Shown: positions 1 to 4,731 of the stretch, one piece after another
How the letters are laid out: the number at the start of each line of letters is the position of its first letter
How positions within the stretch are numbered: the stretch's first letter is position 1
Source: Alphaproteobacteria bacterium
GTDB lineage: Bacteria > Pseudomonadota > Alphaproteobacteria > CACIAM-22H2
NCBI GenBank assembly: GCA_016869915.1
Contig: VGDA01000163.1
Span: 1-7,730 of the forward strand
Length of the DNA: 7,730 nucleotides
Direction: 5' to 3'
Translations under genes and position numbers: made by a program
The notes under the pieces: generated by a model
The model's input: only the letters and a program-made list of their open reading frames with translations
What the model was told of the DNA's origin: nothing
The model's database searches: none

Positions 1-307
1 CCGCGCGCACGCTCACCTGGCCCTTGTCGCCGATCGTCTCGAGGCCGACCTGGCTGCCCTCGGGCAGCTTGCGCACGATCTCGTAGAGCGTGTGCGCGGG
101 CACGGTGATCGTGCCGCCCTTCGCGACATCCGCGGGGACGTTCTCGACGATCGCGATGTCCATGTCCGTCGCCGCCAGCGACAGGCGGGGCTTCTGCGCG
201 TCGAGCAGGACATTGGCGAGGATGGGGATCGTGTTGCGGCGCTCGACGACGCTCTGCACATGGGCGAGCGCCTTGAGCAGCGCGCTGCGTTCGATCGTGA
301 GCTTCAT
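1..307 (-). CDS. dnaN: DNA polymerase III beta subunit (sliding clamp), N-terminal part
   Basis: The ring-shaped clamp tethers DNA polymerase III to its template and is a hub for repair and initiation-control proteins. Reading leftwards from the ATG at 307-305 gives 102 codons that run off the window edge. The product begins MKLTIERSALLKALAHVQSV, followed by the family hallmarks VERRNTIPILANVLL (about residues 21-35) and LAATDMDIAIVE (about 45-56). The visible part is domain 1 of three in a protein of about 370 residues. No stop or frameshift is seen. There is no strong Shine-Dalgarno; the nearest purine-rich stretch (AGGGTGG) lies about 12 nt upstream. Its partner dnaA is on the same strand but pcp and a 227-bp gap lie between them, so dnaN probably uses the extended -10 promoter at 469-477. 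Identification is secure; only the 3' part is missing. Confidence 0.96.
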   Translation of the reverse strand, partial: MKLTIERSALLKALAHVQSVVERRNTIPILANVLLDAQKPRLSLAATDMDIAIVENVPADVAKGGTITVPAHTLYEIVRKLPEGSQVGLETIGDKGQVSVRA

Positions 308-341
308 GGGGCGGCTGCCACCCTGGTTGCGGCGTCCTGCG

Positions 342-396
342 CGGGCGCGCCGGCGAGGAACCGCCATGGGTCCGCCGGCGCCTTCCGGCGCGCCCG
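342..396. repeat. 12-bp perfect inverted repeat in the dnaN leader
   Basis: CGGGCGCGCCGG at 342-353 is exactly mirrored by CCGGCGCGCCCG at 385-396, with 31 nt between. It would lie in the dnaN mRNA leader, 35-90 nt before the start codon, and could form a very stable stem. Each arm contains the 8-bp palindrome GGCGCGCC, which occurs again at 407-414 and 513-520. No T-run follows the stem on the minus strand, so it does not look like an intrinsic terminator. A role in mRNA stability, attenuation or protein binding is inference only; GC-rich DNA makes such repeats by chance more often. Confidence 0.6.
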
Positions 397-461
397 GGAC
401 GGGCCTGGCGCGCCTCCTTGCCGGGCGGCGGCAGGACGCCGATCCGCTGCCCGACCGCAAG

Positions 462-491
462 GACAACTAGTATACCAGAAGCAATTGAAGC
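462..491 (-). promoter_or_regulatory. Probable dnaN promoter (extended -10) with phased GCTTC repeats
   Basis: On the minus strand the hexamer TATACT (474-469) is preceded by TGG (477-475), giving an extended -10 of the TGnTATAAT type. No good -35 hexamer is present at 16-18 nt, as is common for extended -10 promoters. GCTTC occurs at 491-487 and 482-478, with CTTC at 500-497, repeats about 9-10 bp apart that could bind an activator on one face of the helix. The block 461-506 is about 41% GC, the most AT-rich stretch of its size in the window. Transcription would start near 462, leaving a leader of about 155 nt before dnaN. Confidence 0.5.
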
Positions 492-534
492 CTAGAGAAG
501 AATACCCCGTCCGGCGCGCCGGGACCCGGCCCGG

Positions 535-1203
535 TCAGCCGTCACGCCCGGCCTCGGCCAGGGTGGCCTCCACGGCGACCTCGATGGCCCGGACCTGGAG
601 GTCGAGGGGCATGGAGGCGAGGCCGGGGTCGCGGCCGGAGACCCGGCCCCCGGCCCGCGCGATCCGCCGCGCCACCTGGCCGGGCAGGGGCGGCAGGTGG
701 ACGAAGCCGCAGGGCAGCCCGGCCGGCAGGCGGCCGAGCAGCCGGTACATCGCCGCGTTGCAGAGATAGAGCCCGGCCGTCTCGGACAGCCGCGCCGGGA
801 TGCCGCCGGCCAGCAGCGCGGCCAGGATCGCCTCCAGCGGCAGGCGGCTGAGCCGCGCATCCGGCCCGCCGGGCTCGAGCGGCAGGTTGCGGGCCAGCGC
901 GCCAACGTTGTCGGGGATCCGGAAGTCCGCGACGTTGAGCGCCACGCGCTCGAGGCGGATCACTGCCTCGCCGGCGGCGAGGCCGAGCGCGAGCACGGCG
1001 CGCGGCGGGACCGGCAGCGCGCCCAGCGCGGCGTCGAGCGCGGCGTCGAGGCAGTCGAGCGAGACCGGCAGGATGCGGCACGCGACCTCGGCGCCGGCGA
1101 TGCGCCGCCCACCGAGGGCCCGGGCGACGAGGGCGCTGGGGTTCTCCTCGTCGCCGTCGAAGGGCTCGAAGCCGGTGACGAGGACGGTCGGCGCGGAAGC
1201 CAT
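535..1203 (-). CDS. pcp: Pyroglutamyl-peptidase I (pyrrolidone-carboxylate peptidase, family C15)
   Basis: This cytosolic cysteine peptidase removes N-terminal pyroglutamate from peptides. The 222-residue product shows the family pattern in order: VLVTGFEPFDGDEENPS (8-23), ERVALNVADFRIPDN (85-99) with the catalytic Glu85, AGLYLCN (143-149) with nucleophile Cys148, and GFVHLPPLP (166-174) with His169. All three catalytic residues are present, and the length fits the family (about 200-220). The ATG is chosen because TGFEPF must lie close to the N-terminus; no clear Shine-Dalgarno precedes it. It starts 25 nt after the dnaA stop, so it is probably co-transcribed with dnaA. Its place between dnaA and dnaN is unusual and has no obvious functional meaning. 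After the stop a 5-bp GC stem (519-534) occurs but no T-run. Confidence 0.93.
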   Translation of the reverse strand: MASAPTVLVTGFEPFDGDEENPSALVARALGGRRIAGAEVACRILPVSLDCLDAALDAALGALPVPPRAVLALGLAAGEAVIRLERVALNVADFRIPDNVGALARNLPLEPGGPDARLSRLPLEAILAALLAGGIPARLSETAGLYLCNAAMYRLLGRLPAGLPCGFVHLPPLPGQVARRIARAGGRVSGRDPGLASMPLDLQVRAIEVAVEATLAEAGRDG

Positions 1204-1206
1204 CCG

Positions 1207-1228
1207 GGCGGGCGGGGCGGCGCCCGCC
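1207..1228. repeat. 7-bp inverted repeat between dnaA and pcp
   Basis: GGCGGGC (1207-1213) and GCCCGCC (1222-1228) are perfectly complementary around an 8-nt loop and fill nearly the whole 25-nt gap between the dnaA stop and the pcp start. There is no T-run, so full termination is unlikely. The hairpin would sit where pcp's ribosome binding site should be and could lower pcp translation, which is inference. It could equally reflect GC-rich composition. Confidence 0.4.
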
Positions 1229-2629
1229 TCAGGACTCGAGCATGCGCCGGAGGAGGTCGATGTCCTCGGCGAAGCCGTGGTCGGAGGCGCGCAGCTCCTC
1301 GATCTTGCGCACGGCGTGCATGACGGTCGTGTGGTCGCGGCCGCCGAACTTGCGCCCGATCTCCGGCAGCGAGCGCGAGGTCAGCTGCTTGGAGAGGTAC
1401 ATGGCCACCTGGCGCGGCCGCGCCACGGCGCGCGCGCGCCGCGGGCTGTGCATGTCGGCGAGCCTGATCGCGAAATGCTCGGCCACGCGCTTCTGGATCT
1501 CCTCGATCGTCACGCGCCGGTCGTTGGCGCGGATGAGGTCGTGGAGGACCTCCTGCGAGCTGTCGATCGTGATCGGGCGGCCGATCAGCGTCGCGTGCGC
1601 GGTGATGCGGTTGAGCGCGCCCTCGAGCTCGCGGATGTTCTGCGTGATCTTGTGGGCGAGGAACTCGAGCACCTTGAGCGGCACCGCGACGCCCGCGCGC
1701 TCGGCCTTGGCCTGCAGGATGCCGAGGCGCAGCTCGTAGGTCGTCGGGTGGATGTCCGCGACGAGGCCCCAGCCGAGGCGCGACTTCACGCGCTCCTCGA
1801 CGCCCTCGAGGTCGGAGGGGCTCTTGTCCGCGGACAGGACGATCTGCTTGTTCTGGTCCACCAGCGCGTTGAAGGTGTGGAAGAACTCCTCCTGCGTGGC
1901 GTCCTTGCCGGCGATGAACTGCACGTCGTCGATCATCAGCACGTCGACCGAGCGGAACTGCTCCTTGAAGGACATCGTGTCCTTCGAGCGCATCGCGCGG
2001 ATGAACTGGAACATGAACTTCTCGGCCGAGAGGTACATGACCCGGCGCTGCGCGTGGCGCCGGCGGATATGCCAGGCGATCGCGGTCATCAGGTGGGTCT
2101 TGCCCAGGCCGACGCCGCCATAGAGGAAGAGCGGGTTGATCGACGCCTTGGTGTCCTCGGCCACGCGGCGCGCGGCGGCGGTGGCGAACTCGTTCGACTT
2201 GCCGACGACCCAGGTGTCGAAGGTGAAGCGCGCGTCGAGCGCGGCGCCGAATTCCTCCGGCGCGTCGGGCGCGTGCGCCGCGGCCGGCTCGACCGTGCGC
2301 AGCAGCTGCATCGCCGGGCGCGGCGGCTCGGCGCGCGCGAGGTCCTCGCTGCGCGCCACGGTGGTCGCGGCCTGCACGGCGATGTCGACCGCGGCGATCT
2401 CGCGGTTCTCGCTCGCCCAGATCGTGCGGATCAGGTCGGCGTGGTGCGAGCGCACCCAGTCACGCACGAAGCGCGTCGTCGCGCCGAGCCTCGCCTCGCC
2501 ATTCTCCACGCCCAAGAGCGTCAGCGGGCGGATCCAGCTGCGATAGGCAGTGTCGCCGAGCTCCTTGCGCAGCTTCGCGCGCACGCGCGCCCACTGCCCC
2601 TCGACGGACGGATCCCTGTCGGTGCCCAT
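1229..2629 (-). CDS. dnaA: Chromosomal replication initiator protein DnaA
   Basis: DnaA binds DnaA boxes at the origin, oligomerises with ATP and melts the duplex. The 466-residue product has all four domains: domain I (about 10-75, with AYRSWIRPL), a short linker rich in Ala and Pro (about 95-125), the AAA+ domain with Walker A GGVGLGKT (171-178), Walker B LMIDDVQF (231-238), sensor 1 SADKSP (266-271), the arginine-finger region VKSRLGWGL (281-289) and sensor 2 NIRELEGALNR (331-341), then the DNA-binding domain IV with SLPEIGRKFGGRDHTTVMHA (420-439). The start MGTDRD is chosen over an in-frame ATG 78 codons upstream because that extension is low-complexity and overlaps the rhodanese gene. 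The chosen ATG has GGGGGAG just upstream (2640-2634). The gene lies 16 nt behind the rhodanese gene, so it has little room for a private promoter. No key residue is missing. Confidence 0.98.
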   Translation of the reverse strand: MGTDRDPSVEGQWARVRAKLRKELGDTAYRSWIRPLTLLGVENGEARLGATTRFVRDWVRSHHADLIRTIWASENREIAAVDIAVQAATTVARSEDLARAEPPRPAMQLLRTVEPAAAHAPDAPEEFGAALDARFTFDTWVVGKSNEFATAAARRVAEDTKASINPLFLYGGVGLGKTHLMTAIAWHIRRRHAQRRVMYLSAEKFMFQFIRAMRSKDTMSFKEQFRSVDVLMIDDVQFIAGKDATQEEFFHTFNALVDQNKQIVLSADKSPSDLEGVEERVKSRLGWGLVADIHPTTYELRLGILQAKAERAGVAVPLKVLEFLAHKITQNIRELEGALNRITAHATLIGRPITIDSSQEVLHDLIRANDRRVTIEEIQKRVAEHFAIRLADMHSPRRARAVARPRQVAMYLSKQLTSRSLPEIGRKFGGRDHTTVMHAVRKIEELRASDHGFAEDIDLLRRMLES

Positions 2630-2645
2630 GCCGCTCCCCCGCCCC

Positions 2646-3104
2646 TCAGTCCTGCGTCCAGGGGAGGCCCGAGGCCTTCCACCCGTCCACGCGGCCGCGA
2701 TGGCGCTCGCCGTCATGCACGCCCTCGAAGCCACCGGAAAGATTATGCGCCCGCGCGTAGCCGAGCCCGGTCGCCAGGATGGCGGCGGCGCGCGAGCGCG
2801 CGCCCGAGCGGCAGATGAAGACGACCAGGGCGTCGCGCGACGGCACGGCCGCGGCGAGTTCATCGGCGAAGGCCGCGTTCGGCGCCATCACCGCGCCCTG
2901 CGCGCCCGGCGTCCAATGCTGCCAGGCGACGAGCACGGGGCGCTTGGAGATCGAGGCGAGGTCAGGCACTCCGACGAAGCTCCATTCCGGGCGCGAGCGC
3001 ACGTCGACGAGGACCGCGCCGCGCTCGCGCGCCAGCAGTTCCCACGCCTCGCGCGGCGTGAGGTCGCCCGCGTAGCCCTGTGCAGTGTCGCTCGTCGCCG
3101 TCAT
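2646..3104 (-). CDS. Small single-domain rhodanese-like protein
   Basis: Rhodaneses move sulfane sulfur via a cysteine persulfide; the physiological substrate of this one is unknown. The 152-residue product is one rhodanese domain: LTPREAWELL (15-24), AVLVDVRSRPEW (30-41, the conserved DVR strand end), and the active-site loop CRSGARS (98-104) with Cys98, followed by LSGGFEGVHD (122-131), a typical rhodanese C-terminal signature. There is no signal peptide or membrane segment, so it is presumably cytosolic. An in-frame ATG at 3380 would add 92 Arg/Ala-rich residues with no family resemblance, so the ATG at 3104 is preferred; its ribosome binding site is weak. It is followed after 16 nt by dnaA, suggesting a shared transcript. 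No known link between the two functions explains this. Confidence 0.9.
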   Translation of the reverse strand: MTATSDTAQGYAGDLTPREAWELLARERGAVLVDVRSRPEWSFVGVPDLASISKRPVLVAWQHWTPGAQGAVMAPNAAFADELAAAVPSRDALVVFICRSGARSRAAAILATGLGYARAHNLSGGFEGVHDGERHRGRVDGWKASGLPWTQD

Positions 3105-3204
3105 CTCGACCCAGGTCGCCTTTCGCCGTCGCCTCGCGCGGCCGCGCGACGGCGCGATCCGCAATCCGGAACCCGTTCGCGGGCACCGGGCCGCCCCGCC
3201 TCGC

Positions 3205-3247
3205 GCATCCCGCGCGGGACGATGCCCGCACACGCGCCGATGCGGGC
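3205..3247. repeat. Overlapping palindrome and stem-loop with CGATGC repeats
   Basis: TCCCGCGCGGGA (3208-3219) is a perfect 12-bp palindrome, framed by GCA (3205-3207) and TGC (3223-3225). It is followed by GCCCGCA (3224-3230) and TGCGGGC (3241-3247), which form a 7-bp stem with a 10-nt loop. CGATGC occurs at 3220-3225, 3239-3244 and 3259-3264, spaced 19 and 20 bp, close to two helical turns. This would lie in the 5' leader of the rhodanese-dnaA mRNA. Whether any protein or RNA structure uses it is unknown. Confidence 0.4.
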
Positions 3248-3369
3248 GCCCATCGCCCGATGCTTCCTCTTCGCCTTGCGCCTCGCGCGCCGGAGCGCGT
3301 TCCGCCCGTCCCTGTTCCACGTGTCGCGCGCCTCGGTTCTTGCGACCGTTCACGCGTGACAACGGCCGG

Positions 3370-3399
3370 ACTCTAAGCACCGGCTTCGCGGGGCGGCAA
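3370..3399 (-). promoter_or_regulatory. Candidate promoter for the rhodanese-dnaA-pcp operon
   Basis: On the minus strand TTGCCG (3399-3394, four of six matches to TTGACA) is followed after 18 nt by TAGAGT (3375-3370, four of six matches to TATAAT). Transcription would start near 3362, leaving a leader of about 258 nt. The A/T tract at 3421-3430 lies about 20 bp upstream of the -35, where it could act as an UP-like element. The GANTC site at 3369-3373 overlaps the -10. The hexamers are modest, so this is a candidate only. Confidence 0.33.
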
Positions 3400-3403
3400 C
3401 ATG

Positions 3404-3432
3404 CGCGCCCGGAGGCGCGGAAAATTTTTTCC
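3404..3432 (+). terminator. Terminator-like hairpin plus A/T tract, orphan on the plus strand
   Basis: CGCGCC (3404-3409) and GGCGCG (3414-3419) form a 6-bp stem closed by the tetraloop CGGA, followed by GAAAATTTTTT (3420-3430). Read on the plus strand this resembles an intrinsic terminator with a 5-nt offset before the T-run. No plus-strand gene reaches it, and on the minus strand the tract comes before the hairpin. The sequence GGAAAATTTTTTCC (3419-3432) is itself a near-palindrome. It may instead be an UP element or an easily melted tract. Confidence 0.25.
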
Positions 3433-3443
3433 TCGACTCCCGC

Positions 3444-3466
3444 GCCGCGCGGCGTTCTCGCGCGGC
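3444..3466. repeat. 8-bp stem-loop downstream of rpsT
   Basis: GCCGCGCG (3444-3451) and CGCGCGGC (3459-3466) are exact complements around a 7-nt loop. On the minus strand the hairpin lies about 54 nt after the rpsT stop and could protect or end the rpsT transcript. No T-run follows directly, so intrinsic termination is not supported. Confidence 0.4.
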
Positions 3467-3519
3467 ACGGTCGGATGGTCGAACTTGCGCGCGCGGCCTT
3501 GCGCGTCGCGCGCCGCGAG

Positions 3520-3786
3520 TCAAGCCTTCAGTGACTTGATGCGCTTCGACAGGCGAGACATCTTGCGCGCGACGGCGTTGCGGTGGACGACGCCCTTGCG
3601 CGCGCCGCGCATCAGCTCGGTCTGCATCGCCTTGAACGCGTCGGCGGCGGCGGCCTTGTCGCCGGAGGCGATCGCCGCCTCGGACTTCTTCACGCTCGAC
3701 TTCATGCGCGAGCGGCGCGCGTCGTTCACGGCCTTGCGCTTCAGCGACTGGCGGGCAGCCTTCGCTGCGGATTTCGTGTTGGCCAT
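3520..3786 (-). CDS. rpsT: 30S ribosomal protein bS20
   Basis: bS20 is a primary 16S rRNA-binding protein that acts early in assembly of the small subunit. The 88-residue product begins MANTKSAAKAARQSLKRKAV and continues as a highly basic, Ala/Lys/Arg-rich helical protein ending LSKRIKSLKA, matching bS20 in length and composition. The ATG has GGAAG six nt upstream (minus strand). It is transcribed from the strong promoter at 3831-3860 with a leader of about 37 nt. It lies 126 nt after the hydratase and 415 nt before the rhodanese gene, so it is probably a separate unit. rpsT close to dnaA is a recurrent arrangement in alphaproteobacteria. Nothing is unusual in the protein. Confidence 0.98.
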   Translation of the reverse strand: MANTKSAAKAARQSLKRKAVNDARRSRMKSSVKKSEAAIASGDKAAAADAFKAMQTELMRGARKGVVHRNAVARKMSRLSKRIKSLKA

Positions 3787-3830
3787 TGCGATCTTCCGTG
3801 GATGAGGGATTGGGTGCGAAAAGGCGGCGG

Positions 3831-3860
3831 GTTATAGCCCCGGCCCGCCGCGAGCGTCAA
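3831..3860 (-). promoter_or_regulatory. Sigma70-type promoter of rpsT
   Basis: On the minus strand TTGACG (3860-3855) is followed after 18 nt by TATAAC (3836-3831), each five of six matches to consensus. It is the best -35/-10 pair I see in the window and is fitting for a ribosomal protein gene. Transcription would start near 3824, with a short leader to the rpsT ATG at 3786. Confidence 0.75.
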
Positions 3861-3871
3861 CCGCAGGGGGT

Positions 3872-3909
3872 CGCGCGCGCACGGGCCCGGCGCGCGCGCG
3901 AAGGCCCGT
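3872..3909. repeat. Inverted repeat and alternating CG runs between the hydratase and rpsT
   Basis: ACGGGCC (3881-3887) and GGCCCGT (3903-3909) form a 7-bp stem with a 15-nt loop just after the hydratase stop. Alternating CG runs at 3872-3880 and 3890-3900 sit within and beside it and directly upstream of the rpsT -35. The stem might mark the 3' end of the hydratase transcript, but no T-run follows. The alternating purine-pyrimidine runs are the kind of sequence that can adopt Z-form DNA; any role is speculative. Confidence 0.4.
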
Positions 3910-3912
3910 CCC

Positions 3913-4689
3913 TCAGCGGTTCCTGAACTGCGGCTGGCGCTTCTCGACGAAGGCCGCCATGCCTTCCTTCTGGTCCTCGGTCGAGAAGGTGGAGTGGAAG
4001 AGGCGGCGCTCGAAGCGGATCCCCTCGGCCAGCGTCGTCTCGTAGGAACGATTGACCGATTCCTTGACCATCATCGCGATCGGCCGCGACATCGAGGCGA
4101 TCTTCTCCGCGGTCTTCATCGCCTCGGCGACAAGGTCGCCGACCGGCACGACGCGGCTCGCCAGCCCGCTGCGCTCCGCCTCGGCGGCGTCCATGATCCG
4201 CCCGGTCAGGCACATCTCCATCGCCTTCGACTTGCCGACATAGCGCGTCAGGCGCTGCGTGCCGCCGGCGCCGGGGATGGTGCCGATGCTGATCTCCGGC
4301 TGGCCGAAGCGCGCGTTGTCGGCGGCGATGATGAAGTCGCACATCATCGCGACCTCGCAGCCGCCGCCGAGCGCGTGGCCCGCGACTGCGGCGATGATCG
4401 GCTTGCGGCAGGTCGTGATGCGCTCCCAGCCGCGAGTGATGAAGTCCTCGAGGTAGACGTCCATGTAGCCCTTGGACGCCATCTCCTTGATGTCGGCGCC
4501 GGCGGCGAAGGCGCGCTCGGAGCCGGTGACGACGATCGCGCCGACCTCGGCATTCGCCTCGAAGGCGTCGAGCGCATGGCCCAGGTCCGCGATCAGCGCG
4601 GCGTTGAGCGCGTTGAGCGCCTTCGGGCGGTTGAGGGTGATCAGGCCGACGCGACCGCGCGTCTCGACCAGGATGTTCTCGTAGGCCAT
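3913..4689 (-). CDS. Enoyl-CoA hydratase (crotonase family)
   Basis: This enzyme adds water to trans-2-enoyl-CoA to give 3-hydroxyacyl-CoA, in beta-oxidation or related CoA pathways. The 258-residue product aligns well with mitochondrial-type hydratases: GLITLNRPKALNALN (15-29), the oxyanion-hole segment FAAGADIKEM (61-70), GHALGGGCEVAMMCD (104-118) with catalytic Glu112, and FGQPEISIGTIPGAGGTQRL (128-147) with catalytic Glu132. Both acid residues are present, favouring a true hydratase over a dehydratase or isomerase, though substrate range cannot be told. The ATG has AGAGGA at an ideal distance (minus strand, near 4694-4699). It lies 42 nt after the lipoprotein gene and probably ends the hpt-mutM operon. 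A crotonase next to mutM and rpsT is a known alphaproteobacterial arrangement, so it is not a recent arrival. Confidence 0.95.
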   Translation of the reverse strand: MAYENILVETRGRVGLITLNRPKALNALNAALIADLGHALDAFEANAEVGAIVVTGSERAFAAGADIKEMASKGYMDVYLEDFITRGWERITTCRKPIIAAVAGHALGGGCEVAMMCDFIIAADNARFGQPEISIGTIPGAGGTQRLTRYVGKSKAMEMCLTGRIMDAAEAERSGLASRVVPVGDLVAEAMKTAEKIASMSRPIAMMVKESVNRSYETTLAEGIRFERRLFHSTFSTEDQKEGMAAFVEKRQPQFRNR

Positions 4690-4731
4690 GGTATCCTCTT
4701 CGGGTCTGCTGGGGGTTGCGCGGGGCTGGCT

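Larger units (their letters stand above)
3105..3519. other. 415-bp gene-free region upstream of the rhodanese-dnaA operon; weak oriC candidate
   Basis: I find no credible gene here. It holds a candidate promoter (3370-3399), a tight hairpin with an A/T tract (3404-3432), another hairpin (3444-3466), a palindromic block (3205-3247), the 10-bp palindrome TCACGCGTGA (3350-3359), and GANTC sites at 3369-3373, 3435-3439 and 3517-3521. The best match to a DnaA box (TTATCCACA) is TGTTCCACG at 3313-3321, with two or three mismatches depending on the consensus used. There is no box cluster, so an origin here is not supported. The region most likely carries leader and regulatory sequence for the rhodanese-dnaA transcript. 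Confidence 0.5.
3369..3521. promoter_or_regulatory. Cluster of three GANTC (CcrM-type methylation) sites
   Basis: GACTC at 3369-3373, GACTC at 3435-3439 and GAGTC at 3517-3521 fall within 153 bp upstream of the rhodanese-dnaA genes; the last overlaps the rpsT stop codon. I count nine GANTC sites in the whole window, so a third of them lie in 2% of it. In many alphaproteobacteria CcrM methylates GANTC, and in Caulobacter the methylation state of GANTC near the dnaA promoter affects dnaA expression. That such control acts here is inference. Confidence 0.45.

Noticed and set aside
511..534. Intrinsic terminator after pcp
   Set aside because: There are GC-rich palindromes (511-522 and the stem 519-534) but no T-run, only a loosely pyrimidine-rich stretch further on.
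92..769. Plus-strand frames over the dnaN start and the dnaN-pcp gap
   Set aside because: They cross the clearly identified dnaN and pcp sequences and the AT-rich promoter block; composition is shadow-like.
800..2818. 672-codon open frame on the plus strand opposite pcp, dnaA and the rhodanese gene
   Set aside because: It is antisense to genes with unmistakable motifs, and its product is Arg/Ala/Asp-rich with no domain pattern. Long antisense frames are expected at this GC content.
2630..2863. 78-codon N-terminal extension of dnaA
   Set aside because: It overlaps the rhodanese gene in another frame, does not resemble DnaA domain I, and the ATG at 2629 has a good Shine-Dalgarno.
3336..3351. 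GTTC-N8-GTTC, resembling the alphaproteobacterial LexA (SOS) box
   Set aside because: The known box is GTTC-N7-GTTC; the spacing here is one base too long, and no SOS gene follows directly.
3105..3380. 92-codon N-terminal extension of the rhodanese gene
   Set aside because: Arg-rich sequence with no family match; the domain starts normally after the ATG at 3104.
3797..3805. DnaA-box-like TCATCCACG (minus strand) before rpsT, and other near matches such as 2502-2510
   Set aside because: Each has two mismatches to TTATCCACA, they are scattered and some lie inside genes; no cluster supports an origin.
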